DNA from: Syntrophorhabdaceae bacterium PtaU1.Bin034
Lineage (GTDB): Bacteria > Desulfobacterota_G > Syntrophorhabdia > Syntrophorhabdales > WCHB1-27
Reading direction: 5' to 3'
NCBI GenBank assembly: GCA_002067405.1
Contig: MVRP01000083.1
Location: 1-15,564 of the forward strand
Length of the DNA: 15,564 bases
In this document: piece by piece, positions 5,814-13,848 of the stretch
Layout of the letters: each line of letters starts with the position of its first letter
How positions within the stretch are numbered: position 1 is the first letter of the stretch
Position numbers and translations under genes: made by a program
Notes under the pieces: model-generated
Databases searched by the model: none
Told to the model about the DNA's origin: nothing
What the model saw: only the letters and a program-made list of their open reading frames with translations

Positions 5814-7093
5814 CCATCCTCATCAAGAAGGGCCGCCTTATAGATCCGAAAAGTGAGCGGGATGAGATTGTCGACATCCTTATCAAAGGCGAAACCATAG
5901 AAAAAATAGACTCGAACCTATCGGGTGCCGATGCGGACGAGGTGATCGACGCAGCGGGACTGATCGTCGCACCCGGCCTCATCGATGTGCACGCCCATCT
6001 GAGAGAGCCGGGATACGAGTGGAAGGAAACGATCAGGACGGGTACAATGGCGGCCGCGCGAGGCGGTTTCACCTCTGTTGTCTGTATGGCCAACACCGAT
6101 CCGGTCAACGATAACAAGAGCGTCACCGAGTATATCATGAAGAAGGCCCTAGCCGAGGGGGTTGTCCGGGTATTTCCCTGCGGCGCGGTGACGAAGGGTC
6201 TCAAAGGCGAAGACCTGTCGGAGATGGGAGAGATGCACGGGGCAGGGATAGTCGCCGTCTCGGACGACGGAAAATCGGTAAGAAATGCGCGGCTTTTTCT
6301 TAAAGCAATGGAATACGCAAAACTCTTCAACCTGGCCGTCATCTGCCACTGCGAGGACGATACCCTTGCCGGAGGATTCGTGCATGAAGGCTCCTCGTCC
6401 CTGCTTTCAGGACTCGATGCGATCCCTTCCATCGCAGAGGAGATCATAGCCCGAAGGGACATCGCCATCGCCAGATACGTACAGTCACCCGTTCATATTA
6501 CGCACATATCCACGGAAGGAACGGTTGATATAATCCGGGACGAGAAAGAAAAATACGGCAAGGTGACGTGCGACACGTGCCCGCACTACTTCACGCTTTC
6601 CGATGAAGCCACTCTTTCCTATGATACGAGCGCCAAGGTGAATCCGCCCCTGCGGTCAAGAGCCGATATGGCAGCCGTTAAGGAAGGGCTGAGGGACGGC
6701 ACCATCGACATTATCGCAACGGACCACGCCCCGCACGACCTTACCTCGAAAGACGTGGAATTCAATCTTGCCAGCTTCGGGATCTCCGGACTGGAGACTG
6801 CCTTTGCCCTGTCGCTCGGCCTCGTGCATGAAGGCGTCCTCGACCTTCCAAGCCTGCTGAAGAAGATGACGGTAAACCCGGCACGCCTTCTCGGCCTGCC
6901 TTATGGCGAGATAGCGCCGGGCAAGACCGCGGACCTCATTGTGTTCGACGATCGCGCAGAATGGACGGTCGACAGAAAGAATTTCTATTCAAAGGGTAAG
7001 AACACGCCATTTGAAGGTTTCAGGCTGAGGGGCAGGAATCTCCTGACCATTGTCAACGGCAGGGTGGCTTTCAGGGATGCCGTGATCGCGTGA
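5810..7093 (+). CDS. pyrC: Dihydroorotase (class I, zinc amidohydrolase)
   Basis: PyrC cyclizes N-carbamoyl-aspartate to dihydroorotate, the next step after PyrB. The 427-residue protein has the metal and substrate residues of the class I amidohydrolase type: [10 protein letters not shown] with H61, H63 and R65; VSDDGKS with D152-D153; ICHCED with H180; ITHIST with H232; and ATDHAPH with D305 and H309. The start is TTG at 5810, overlapping the pyrB stop as TTGA. GGAGGTGAG lies just upstream, and no better ATG exists before the conserved N-terminal strand [11 protein letters not shown]. The last codons and the stop lie inside an 8-bp tandem duplication (GTGATCGC twice, 7082-7097). Later pathway genes (pyrD, carAB, pyrE, pyrF) do not follow. 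Confidence 0.95.
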   Translation: MTILIKKGRLIDPKSERDEIVDILIKGETIEKIDSNLSGADADEVIDAAGLIVAPGLIDVHAHLREPGYEWKETIRTGTMAAARGGFTSVVCMANTDPVNDNKSVTEYIMKKALAEGVVRVFPCGAVTKGLKGEDLSEMGEMHGAGIVAVSDDGKSVRNARLFLKAMEYAKLFNLAVICHCEDDTLAGGFVHEGSSSLLSGLDAIPSIAEEIIARRDIAIARYVQSPVHITHISTEGTVDIIRDEKEKYGKVTCDTCPHYFTLSDEATLSYDTSAKVNPPLRSRADMAAVKEGLRDGTIDIIATDHAPHDLTSKDVEFNLASFGISGLETAFALSLGLVHEGVLDLPSLLKKMTVNPARLLGLPYGEIAPGKTADLIVFDDRAEWTVDRKNFYSKGKNTPFEGFRLRGRNLLTIVNGRVAFRDAVIA

Positions 7094-7097
7094 TCGC
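7082..7097. repeat. 8-bp tandem duplication across the pyrC stop
   Basis: GTGATCGC occurs twice in direct succession (7082-7089, 7090-7097). The pyrC stop codon TGA is formed at 7091-7093 in the second copy. With a single copy the frame would instead run on as W-P-Q and then stop at TAA. Confidence 0.8.
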
Positions 7098-7101
7098 GTG
7101 G

Positions 7102-7122
7102 CCGCAGTAAAGATACTTGCGG
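7102..7122 (+). terminator. Possible weak terminator hairpin after pyrC
   Basis: CCGCAGTA pairs with TACTTGCGG (8 bp with one bulged T) around an AAGA loop, 8 nt past the pyrC stop. No T run follows, only TTGTGATC. It may slow or stabilize the transcript rather than end it. Confidence 0.28.
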
Positions 7123-7192
7123 TTGTGATCATGCCTGTTGACCGGAATCATTCTTTTGGCCCCGCAGAGGCTTGCAATGACCGATCCGCCGG

Positions 7193-7221
7193 TTGACAAA
7201 AAAGAGTTCCGTACTTAGGTT
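7193..7221 (+). promoter_or_regulatory. Predicted promoter of the ligase-hcr operon
   Basis: TTGACA (7193-7198) is a perfect -35. After exactly 17 nt comes TAGGTT (7216-7221), a modest -10 with the key first, second and last bases. It lies about 150 nt before the ligase start, leaving a long untranslated leader that holds the repeated 12-mer and the hairpin. A weak -10 behind a perfect -35 often goes with activator dependence, but that is inference. Confidence 0.5.
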
Positions 7222-7269
7222 TTGCCAACAACATTCGCCTGCCGCTACTTGAAGAGCTCCGATCGGTTC

Positions 7270-7281
7270 GACGGATTTGGA
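7270..7281 (+). repeat. 12-bp direct repeat, copy 1
   Basis: GACGGATTTGGA. An exact second copy lies at 7337-7348, 67 bp downstream. Both copies are in the leader between the predicted promoter and the ligase start, with a hairpin between them. Confidence 0.6.
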
Positions 7282-7305
7282 CTCAGTGATATTATGAGAT
7301 TACCC

Positions 7306-7320
7306 GCCCTGCGTCAGGGC
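7306..7320. promoter_or_regulatory. Perfect 6-bp hairpin in the leader of the ligase operon
   Basis: GCCCTG-CGT-CAGGGC is a GC-rich perfect inverted repeat with a 3-nt loop. No T run follows on either side, so it is not an intrinsic terminator. It sits between the two GACGGATTTGGA copies and could be an operator or an RNA structure. Confidence 0.35.
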
Positions 7321-7336
7321 TGAAAGCGGACGACAT

Positions 7337-7348
7337 GACGGATTTGGA
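7337..7348 (+). repeat. 12-bp direct repeat, copy 2
   Basis: This is an exact copy of the GACGGATTTGGA found at 7270-7281. It lies 22 nt before the ligase ATG, upstream of the GGAGAG ribosome site. Confidence 0.6.
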
Positions 7349-7369
7349 AACCCCGGCATGGAGAGATGA

Positions 7370-8944
7370 ATGAACTTCGCAAGGTTCTGCGCACTCAACG
7401 CAAAAAAATTCCCGAAACGGGAATTCCTGATCGAGATCTGGCCCTCGAAGGCTGTGCGAAGGAGCCTTGCCTGGGATGAGTTCAATGAGCATACCGACAG
7501 GCTGGCAAATTACATGGTGAAGGAATGCGAAATCGGAAAAGGGGAGATCGTGGTTCAATTCATGAGGAACAGCCTTGAATGGTGGGTGGTGTATATGGCC
7601 GTCCTGAAAGCCGGCGGCGTGGTGACTCCCCTGAACTTCCGGTTCGCTGCCAACGATGTGAAATATGCAGCCGACGTGGCGAGATGCAAGGTCCTCTTTT
7701 TTGACGGGGCCCTTTCCTCATGCATAGAGCCCATCGCGAATGAACTCGACTGCGTAAACCGGTTCATAGGCGTGGGCGCCGGACTGCCCGGCTTTGCGAC
7801 GCCTTACCCCGAGGCGTTGAAAAAGGGAGATCCCTCGCCTATTCTCGCCGACGCACACGACGATGACATGGCAGAGCTCATGTTTACGTCAGGCACCACA
7901 GGCGCACCCAAGCCCGTTTGTCATACTCACGGGAGCCTTTTTTACATAGCCGTGAGTAATGCGCTCACCTTCGGCGAAGGCTACGAAAGCGTCTATATCG
8001 CCCCTCACCCCCTCTACCACAGCGGATCGCTCTTCTACTCATTTCCCTCGTACATGTCCGCAGGCAAGGTGCTCATGCCCATGGAACTCCAGCCGAGGTC
8101 GATGATGGAGTCGATAGCCTCGGAGAGAGCGACGGGCGGCTGGGTAAGCGTGCCGATCTGGTCCGATATCATCAACGCGGTCAAATCGGAGGAGATTAAG
8201 GTCGGTGACTACGACCTCTCCGGGCTACGGTACATTGCGTTAGGAGCCCAGCCGGTCCCGGCAGTTATCATCGAGGAGGGCAAAAGGCTTTTCCCCAAGG
8301 TGAAGATGATGAATACCTACGGTATTACGGAAGGCGGCGGTGGGTGCTCTGTGGCACTGTACGATGAAGACATGGCACGCAAGGCCGGGTCCATCGGGCG
8401 GCCGGGTCCGTTCATGGAGGTAAAGATCGTCGACAGCGAGGGAAACGAGCTGCCGTACGGCAATGTGGGAGAGCTGCTCGTCAGGGGTCCCCGTTTGATG
8501 AAGGAGTATGCGTTCAACCCCGAAATGACCGCCCGGACGATCACCGACGGGTGGCTGCACACAGGGGACCTTGCCTACTACGATGAAGAGGGCTACCTCT
8601 ACTTCGCGGACAGGGCAAAGGACCTGATCATACGCGGCGGTGAGAACATATTCCCGGCAGAGATAGAGGACGTCCTCCGTAAACACCCCAAAATCCTGGA
8701 TGTCGCGGTGATCGGTTATCCCCATCCACGGCTCGTGGAGATTGGAATGGCGATCATCCAGCCGAAAAACGGGGTTGTCATCGAGGATCAGGAAGTTATA
8801 GACTTTTGCAGGGACAGGGGCCTTGCCAAGTATAAATGGCCCGAAAAGTTCGCGTATGCCCATATTCCCCGCAACCCGGCCGGCAAGATCGAAAAGGCCA
8901 AGCTGAGGGAGAAATATGTAACGGCAGGTGGAGGAGCAGCATGA
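7370..8944 (+). CDS. AMP-forming acyl-CoA ligase (likely aromatic acid-CoA ligase)
   Basis: This 524-residue adenylate-forming enzyme activates a carboxylic acid with ATP to an acyl-AMP and then a CoA thioester. The canonical motifs are complete: the phosphate loop TSGTTGAPKP at 173-182, YGITEGG at 317-323, GWLHTGD at 394-400 with the ribose-binding D400, DRAKDLIIRGGENI at 414-426 with the hinge region, and NPAGKI at 502-507 with the catalytic K506. GGAGAG lies 6 nt before the ATG. The gene is first in an operon, and its TGA overlaps the hcrC ATG as ATGA. The order ligase, small, large, medium reductase subunit is the same as hbaABCD of Rhodopseudomonas. This points to 4-hydroxybenzoate or a related phenolic acid as substrate. 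However, the sequence looks like a general FadD/AliA-type ligase rather than clearly a benzoate-CoA ligase, so specificity is an inference from context. Confidence 0.88.
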   Translation: MNFARFCALNAKKFPKREFLIEIWPSKAVRRSLAWDEFNEHTDRLANYMVKECEIGKGEIVVQFMRNSLEWWVVYMAVLKAGGVVTPLNFRFAANDVKYAADVARCKVLFFDGALSSCIEPIANELDCVNRFIGVGAGLPGFATPYPEALKKGDPSPILADAHDDDMAELMFTSGTTGAPKPVCHTHGSLFYIAVSNALTFGEGYESVYIAPHPLYHSGSLFYSFPSYMSAGKVLMPMELQPRSMMESIASERATGGWVSVPIWSDIINAVKSEEIKVGDYDLSGLRYIALGAQPVPAVIIEEGKRLFPKVKMMNTYGITEGGGGCSVALYDEDMARKAGSIGRPGPFMEVKIVDSEGNELPYGNVGELLVRGPRLMKEYAFNPEMTARTITDGWLHTGDLAYYDEEGYLYFADRAKDLIIRGGENIFPAEIEDVLRKHPKILDVAVIGYPHPRLVEIGMAIIQPKNGVVIEDQEVIDFCRDRGLAKYKWPEKFAYAHIPRNPAGKIEKAKLREKYVTAGGGAA

Positions 8945-9450
8945 AGAACCCGCGCAAACGGGAAGCCGGAGAGAAGCTGATTCATCTGGTGGTAAACGGG
9001 GAGGAACGCGCGGTCGTGGTGCAGGAATGGGAGACCCTCCTCGAGGTGCTCAGAGAAAAGCTTTTGCTCACGGGTACAAAGGAAGGATGCGGCACAGGTG
9101 AATGCGGCGCCTGCACCGTGCTTGTCGACGGGAAACCCGTTCTCGCATGCCTGATGCTCGCGATGAATGCATTGGGAAAAACCATTACTACGATAGAAGG
9201 TCTCGCCGTCCGGGGAGAGCTGAGCCCGCTGCAGCGCGCCTTCGTCGAGTTCGGCGCTGTCCAGTGCGGGTTCTGTTCGCCCGGAATGATCCTTTCGGCC
9301 ACAGCCCTCCTTGCCGAAAACCGGTCGCCCACCCGAGAGGAGATACAAAAAGCCCTGGAGGGGAACCTCTGCCGGTGCACCGGTTACAACAAGATCATAG
9401 AGGCCGTTGAGAACGTGAGGGACAGCTATCATGACAAACGTAGTAGGTAA
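8941..9450 (+). CDS. hcrC: 4-hydroxybenzoyl-CoA reductase-type small subunit, 2 x [2Fe-2S]
   Basis: This 169-residue iron-sulfur subunit of the xanthine oxidase family passes electrons between the flavin subunit and the molybdenum centre. The N-terminal plant-type [2Fe-2S] motif is C50-x4-C55-x2-C58-x11-C70 (EGCGTGECGACTV). The C-terminal helical domain binds the second cluster through C109-x2-C112 (QCGFCSPGM) and C144-x-C146 (LCRCTGY). The start is the ATG at 8941, which overlaps the ligase stop and has GGTGGAGGAG just before it. The open frame extends further upstream, but only inside the ligase gene. Its 3' end overlaps hcrA by 20 bp. Without its neighbours it could belong to any molybdenum hydroxylase; the flavin subunit beside it decides the assignment. 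Confidence 0.9.
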   Translation: MKNPRKREAGEKLIHLVVNGEERAVVVQEWETLLEVLREKLLLTGTKEGCGTGECGACTVLVDGKPVLACLMLAMNALGKTITTIEGLAVRGELSPLQRAFVEFGAVQCGFCSPGMILSATALLAENRSPTREEIQKALEGNLCRCTGYNKIIEAVENVRDSYHDKRSR

Positions 9451-11743
9451 GAGGATACCGAGGATCGACGGTGTCGCAAAGGTCACCGGCGAGGCGAAAT
9501 ACACGGTCGATATCCGGTTTCCGGATATGCTCTGCGCAAAGATACTGAGGAGCCCTCTTCCCCACGCGAGGATCCTCGGCATCGATACCTCAAAAGCGGA
9601 AAGGATGCCGGGAGTAAAGGCGGTCATTACGGGAAAGGACGCGTGGGACGTGCGCCACGGCTTTGTCGAAACGCCCCGTTACCCGGCGGACCAGTACGTC
9701 CTTGCCAATGACCGGGTGCGCTACATCGGCGAGGAAGTAGCGGCGGTGGCCGCAATCGATGAAGACACCGCGTGTGCTGCCCTCGATGCAATCGACGTGA
9801 CCTACGAAGAGCTGCCCGCCGTGTTCGACGTCTTCGAGGCCATGAAAACCGACGCACCCGAGGTGCATCCTGTACAGATTCCGGATCTTGACCGGCCGTA
9901 CAGGAACATCGGGGGTATGTGCGCAAACAGGTTCGGCGCCGTTGATGCTGCCTTCCGGAGCGCCTACCTTGTACGCAAGGACCGCTTCGAATCGCACCTG
10001 CGTACCCACTGCTACCTGGAGCCCCAGGCGACCGTAGCCAGCTACGACGCGAACGGGACCCTCCACGTCTGGACATCGGGCATGGGAACCTTCAGAAAGA
10101 GGATGCATCTGGCCCGGACCCTGAAGATGCCGGAAAGCAGGGTCCACGTCCATAAATCGTGGGTGGGGGGAGCCTTCGGCGGTAAGATCGATCTTTTCTC
10201 CCACGAATTCTGTGCTTCCCTTCTTTCAATGAAGACAGGAAAGCCTGTCCGCTTCGTCGCTGAAAGGGACGAGATCTTCTCCTACTACCGCCACAGCCAG
10301 CCCATGGTCCTCGATCTTGAAACAGCCGTGGACAGGCAGGGCCGGCTCCTGGGCCAGAAGGCCCGCTGTTACAACAGTTGTGGCGCCTATCGCGGCAGCG
10401 GTGTGGTCTTTATCTTCCTTTCGTGGGGATTTATTGTCCTGCCCTATCGGGTCCCCGCTCTCGACTACGAGGGTTACGCCGTTTACACGAACAACCCGGT
10501 GCGTGCGCCCCAAAGAGGTCACGGAGCACCCAAGATACGGTTTGCCGTGGAATCCCAGATGGACATGATCGCCGGGGAACTCGGCATCGACCCCATCGAC
10601 CTCAGGCTGAGGAATGCGCGCGAGAAGGGTGACATTCTCCCGAACGGGGACTCCATAATGAATGCGGGTGTCGTTGACTGTATAGAAAGGGCGGCCGGAG
10701 CCACTGATTTCAGGCGTAAGTACCGCCTGAACGTGGCTGCCCAAAAAGACGGCTCCCCCGTGAAAAGGGGTATAGGCATGGGTGTCAGCGCCTACTTCAC
10801 GGGGACGCTCATCTACCCCAACAATTCCGCCGCCGTTGTCCTGTTCAACGATGACGGGACCCTCCAGCTCCTGACAGGGGCCCTCGATATAGGCCAGGGA
10901 GCGGAGACCGTGCTCTGCCAGATCGTCGCTGAAGAATTAGGCGTGGAGATGCAGGATATCCGGGTTGTTGCAGCCGACACCGAGGCAACGCCCGTTGATA
11001 TCGGGTCCTGGATCAGCGGGCTCACCTACGTGACGGGGAATGCAGTCAGAAAGGCGGCCCGGGAAGCAAAAACACTCCTTCTCATGACCGCGGCGAAGGA
11101 GCTTGGCGCCGGCACCGAGGACCTGGAACTCCGCGACCGCAGGGTCTATGTGAAAGAGACGGACCGATCGGTCTCCTTTGCCCGTGTCATTGCGCGGCAT
11201 ATCCGCGAGAACGGCGGTGATCCCATCATGGGCAGGGGCAGCTTCCGGGGTCTCAAGGATGCGGCCATAGGACCGAGCCTTAAAAACGCGAAGGGGGCCT
11301 GGAGCGACAGCTACGCTTTCGATGCGCAGGTGGCCGAGGTAGAGGTCGATACAAGAACGGGCAGAATCACCGTCCTGCGTTCGCTCACCGCCCACGACTG
11401 CGGGTTCCCGCTGAACCCTCTGCTCGTCGAGGGGCAGATCGACGGCCAGATCTCAATGGCCGCAGGCCAGGCAACGACGGAAGAGGTCCGCATGAAGGAC
11501 GGCGTCACCCTCAACCCTTCCTTCCTCGACTACAAGGTGCCCCTCGCAAGCGATATGATCGAGAATGAGTATATTGACGTGATCACGGAACAGTACGAAA
11601 GAGAAGGACGGTTCATCACGAAAGAGGTGGGCGAAGGCTACGTGTCCGGCATGCTCGCCGCCGCCGCGAACGCGGTGGCAAACGCGACCGGCTTTCGGGC
11701 AAGAAAACTACCCGTGGATATCACCGAAGAGACGGAGCAATGA
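9431..11743 (+). CDS. hcrA: 4-hydroxybenzoyl-CoA reductase-type molybdenum (large) subunit
   Basis: This 770-residue catalytic subunit of the xanthine oxidase family binds the molybdopterin cofactor. An a/b hammerhead domain spans about residues 15-130. It is followed by the molybdenum-binding part: CYLEPQAT at 194-201, VGGAFGGK at 245-252, NNPVRAPQRGHGAPK at 354-368, DIGQGAETV at 486-494 and DIGSWISG at 523-530. Near the end is KEVGEGYVSGMLAAAANAV, where E735 is the likely catalytic glutamate of the conserved G-E motif. 4-Hydroxybenzoyl-CoA reductase runs this chemistry backwards, removing the para hydroxyl with electrons from reduced ferredoxin to give benzoyl-CoA. The ATG lies inside the end of hcrC with GAGGGA upstream. 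The predicted protein has no signal peptide, so it is cytoplasmic. The reductase label rests mostly on the flavin subunit encoded 4 bp downstream. Confidence 0.88.
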   Translation: MTNVVGKRIPRIDGVAKVTGEAKYTVDIRFPDMLCAKILRSPLPHARILGIDTSKAERMPGVKAVITGKDAWDVRHGFVETPRYPADQYVLANDRVRYIGEEVAAVAAIDEDTACAALDAIDVTYEELPAVFDVFEAMKTDAPEVHPVQIPDLDRPYRNIGGMCANRFGAVDAAFRSAYLVRKDRFESHLRTHCYLEPQATVASYDANGTLHVWTSGMGTFRKRMHLARTLKMPESRVHVHKSWVGGAFGGKIDLFSHEFCASLLSMKTGKPVRFVAERDEIFSYYRHSQPMVLDLETAVDRQGRLLGQKARCYNSCGAYRGSGVVFIFLSWGFIVLPYRVPALDYEGYAVYTNNPVRAPQRGHGAPKIRFAVESQMDMIAGELGIDPIDLRLRNAREKGDILPNGDSIMNAGVVDCIERAAGATDFRRKYRLNVAAQKDGSPVKRGIGMGVSAYFTGTLIYPNNSAAVVLFNDDGTLQLLTGALDIGQGAETVLCQIVAEELGVEMQDIRVVAADTEATPVDIGSWISGLTYVTGNAVRKAAREAKTLLLMTAAKELGAGTEDLELRDRRVYVKETDRSVSFARVIARHIRENGGDPIMGRGSFRGLKDAAIGPSLKNAKGAWSDSYAFDAQVAEVEVDTRTGRITVLRSLTAHDCGFPLNPLLVEGQIDGQISMAAGQATTEEVRMKDGVTLNPSFLDYKVPLASDMIENEYIDVITEQYEREGRFITKEVGEGYVSGMLAAAANAVANATGFRARKLPVDITEETEQ

Positions 11744-11747
11744 GACA

Positions 11748-12722
11748 ATGAGACTTTCTTCGTTTCAATACCATGCGCCCGCTTCCCTTTCCCGGTGCGC
11801 GCAACTGCTTGAGCGGTACGGAGAAGAAGCAACCCTTGCAGCCGGCGGCACGGACCTCTTTGTGCGCATGAAGCTTGGCCTTGCAAAGAAAAGCCACGTG
11901 ATCTCTCTTGCGGCAGTAGAAGGGATCGACGGCATCATCATTGACCGGAAAGGGGCATTGATCCTGGGTGCGGGAACGACCCTCTCAGACATAGCACGCT
12001 CTCCGCTTGTCAGGGAAAGGGTGCCGGTCCTTGCCGATTCGGCGTCTCTCGTCGCAACGGCCCAGGTCAGGAATATGGGTACGTTAGGAGGGAACATCTT
12101 CCAGGAGACCCGCTGCTCTTACTACAATCGATCGGCTGCCTGGCGCAGGGCCGTTGCCCCCTGTTTCAAACGCGGCGGGGACCTATGCCATGTCTTTCCC
12201 AAAGGGAAAAAGTGCTTTGCAGTCTACCAGGGAGATCTTGCGCCCGTGCTCATCGCCCTTGGCAGCACCGCCATCGTCACAGGGAACGGCAAGAAGGAGG
12301 AGATGCCCCTGGAAGGGCTTTTCACGGGCGAGGGAAAATCGCCGTTCCGGGAGAGCGGCCATCTGTTGCTCTCCCGCGTCCGCATATCACTCTTGCAGGA
12401 AGGGGAGCATGCAGCATACAGGAAATATCGTGTGCGGAAGGGCATGGATTATCCGCTCGCCGGTGTCGCGGTGAAGACAAGCAGGAAAGCCGGTAGCGTC
12501 GAGGAGCTGAAGGTCTGCCTCACGGGCGTCTCTTCCGCCCCGGTTATCCTGTCAAAAGCATCGGAGCTGGCCCGCGGCAAAGACCTGACCGACGAATTAA
12601 CAGGCCTGATCGCCGATGCCGCCTATAAAGCTGCCCATCCCGTGGACAACCTCGAAGTCCCTGCATCCCGTCGGAGAGAGATGGTTCGCCTCATGACTGC
12701 GGAGATGCTCAGAAACATGTAA
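11748..12722 (+). CDS. hcrB: 4-hydroxybenzoyl-CoA reductase-type FAD subunit with extra [4Fe-4S] loop
   Basis: This 324-residue FAD-binding subunit has the family flavin motifs AAGGTDLFVRM at 31-41 and VRNMGTLGGNIFQ at 107-119. The loop after the second motif holds four cysteines, C123, C139, C147 and C156, spaced x15, x7 and x8. That is the spacing and nearly the numbering of the ligands of the additional [4Fe-4S] cluster in Thauera 4-hydroxybenzoyl-CoA reductase (C122, C138, C146, C155 as I recall). Ordinary xanthine dehydrogenases and CO dehydrogenases lack this loop. The cluster admits low-potential electrons from ferredoxin, so it argues strongly that this complex is a reductase. The gene starts 4 bp after hcrA and is the last of the enzyme genes before the transporter. 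Confidence 0.92.
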   Translation: MRLSSFQYHAPASLSRCAQLLERYGEEATLAAGGTDLFVRMKLGLAKKSHVISLAAVEGIDGIIIDRKGALILGAGTTLSDIARSPLVRERVPVLADSASLVATAQVRNMGTLGGNIFQETRCSYYNRSAAWRRAVAPCFKRGGDLCHVFPKGKKCFAVYQGDLAPVLIALGSTAIVTGNGKKEEMPLEGLFTGEGKSPFRESGHLLLSRVRISLLQEGEHAAYRKYRVRKGMDYPLAGVAVKTSRKAGSVEELKVCLTGVSSAPVILSKASELARGKDLTDELTGLIADAAYKAAHPVDNLEVPASRRREMVRLMTAEMLRNM

Positions 12723-12799
12723 TACAGGCTCAAACGAAGGAGGCTGAAATCAAGCAATAAAGAACGCTATTTGAAAAACTATAAAATAAGGGGGAGCAT
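12723..12799 (+). other. Gap between hcrB and the TRAP transporter genes
   Basis: These 77 bp are AT-rich towards the right, with a TATAAAATA stretch at 12780-12788 but no matching -35. An AAGGAGG near 12737 is not followed by a usable start codon. No terminator hairpin is visible, so read-through from hcrB into the transporter genes is likely. Confidence 0.5.
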
Positions 12800-13831
12800 A
12801 TGAGGGGTTCGAGGCTGATATTATTCCTTCTATGTTTGGCGGTCATCGGTTTTAGCTTCTCCGGGTCGTCGGCTTTCTCCCAGTCCAAGGTAATAGAGCT
12901 TACCTACGCCCAGTTCCAGCCTGCCACACACTTCAACACCAAGCTCTCCGAATCGTACGCAAAAGAGATTGAAAAAAGAACGAACGGCAAGGTAAAGATA
13001 ACCGTATTCCCGGGCGGAACGCTGATCTCCGCTGACAAGACATACAATGGCATAGTGACGGGAATAACGGACATGGGGCAGTCCTGCATGGCTTACACAA
13101 GGGGGAAATTCCCGTTATCCGAGGTCATAGATCTGCCCCTTGGCTACAAGACCGGCGTCGCAGCGACGAAGCTCATCAACAGCTTTTATGAGAAATTCAA
13201 GCCCAGGGAGTTTGCCGAAACGGAAGTGATGTACTTCATGGCTCACAGTCCCGGTATCGTTCATTGCAAAAAACCCGTATACAAGCTTGAAGATCTGAGA
13301 GGGCAGAAGATCCGCTGCACCGGTTTGGCCGCCAAGGTAGTGGCTAAGCTCGGTGCGGTCCCGGTAGCGATGCCAATGGGTGAGACCTATGACGCCCTCA
13401 GCAGGGGCGTGGTCGACGGCACGATGGCGCCGCAGGAATCGACACAAGGTTGGCGATGGGGGGAGGTTGTATCCACATCGACCCAGAGCTTCGGCGCCGG
13501 TTACACTACCGGTTTCTTCGTTGTGATGAATAAGAAGAAATGGAATTCCCTGCCTCCGGAGGTGCAGAAGGTCTTCAGAGAGGTGAACAGGGAATGGGCG
13601 GATAAGAACGGAATCGAATGGGATCTGGCCGGAAAAAGAGCGGAAGGCTGGATGACTTCCCTCGGCAAGAAGATCGTTCCCCTTTCGGCTGCCGAGAATG
13701 CAAGATGGGCCGAGCTCGTGAGGCCTCTGTTGAATGAATACGTGGAGAGCATGAAGAGGCAAGGTCTGCCCGGAAAAGAGGCGCTGGATTTCTGCGTTAC
13801 GGAGCTGAAAAAGCTGGAGAAACAGGACTGA
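12800..13831 (+). CDS. dctP: TRAP transporter substrate-binding protein, DctP family
   Basis: This 343-residue periplasmic binding protein captures a carboxylate solute for a tripartite ATP-independent (sodium-driven) importer. A Sec signal peptide is clear: a basic start, a hydrophobic core at about residues 6-20, and a likely cut after S27 (SAFS/QS). The mature part begins with the typical E-L-T-Y-A-Q-F strand. LRGQKIRCTG at 166-175 carries the conserved arginine (R172) that usually pairs with the ligand carboxylate. It is followed by GAVPVAMPMGETYDALSRGVVDG, a standard DctP signature. GGGGGAG lies 4 nt before the ATG. Its position right after the ligase and hcr genes suggests an aromatic or phenolic acid as ligand. 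That is inference from context, since many TRAP proteins bind C4-dicarboxylates. Confidence 0.93.
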   Translation: MRGSRLILFLLCLAVIGFSFSGSSAFSQSKVIELTYAQFQPATHFNTKLSESYAKEIEKRTNGKVKITVFPGGTLISADKTYNGIVTGITDMGQSCMAYTRGKFPLSEVIDLPLGYKTGVAATKLINSFYEKFKPREFAETEVMYFMAHSPGIVHCKKPVYKLEDLRGQKIRCTGLAAKVVAKLGAVPVAMPMGETYDALSRGVVDGTMAPQESTQGWRWGEVVSTSTQSFGAGYTTGFFVVMNKKKWNSLPPEVQKVFREVNREWADKNGIEWDLAGKRAEGWMTSLGKKIVPLSAAENARWAELVRPLLNEYVESMKRQGLPGKEALDFCVTELKKLEKQD

Positions 13832-13848
13832 TACCGGGAGGAAAAGGA

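Larger units (their letters stand above)
7094..7369. other. Intergenic region between pyrC and the aromatic-acid operon
   Basis: No gene is visible in these 276 bp on either strand. They contain a hairpin just after pyrC, a promoter with a perfect -35, a 12-bp direct repeat and a short perfect hairpin before the ligase start. All are given as separate entries. The layout fits the end of one operon and the control region of the next. Confidence 0.7.

Noticed and set aside
7155..7176. TGGC and TTGCA elements resembling a sigma-54 promoter before the aromatic operon.
   Set aside because: The two elements are about 4 nt too far apart for the strict -24/-12 spacing; the sigma-70-type site at 7193-7221 is better.
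8836..8940. Upstream extension of hcrC into the ligase gene.
   Set aside because: It lies wholly within ligase coding sequence; the ATG at 8941 with GGAGGAG fits the family length and the ATGA overlap.
12737..12803. A possible small gene before dctP: AAGGAGG followed by a CTG frame of about 19 codons ending at a TGA that overlaps the dctP ATG.
   Set aside because: The ribosome-like site touches the CTG with no spacing, CTG starts are rare, and the peptide has no recognizable features.
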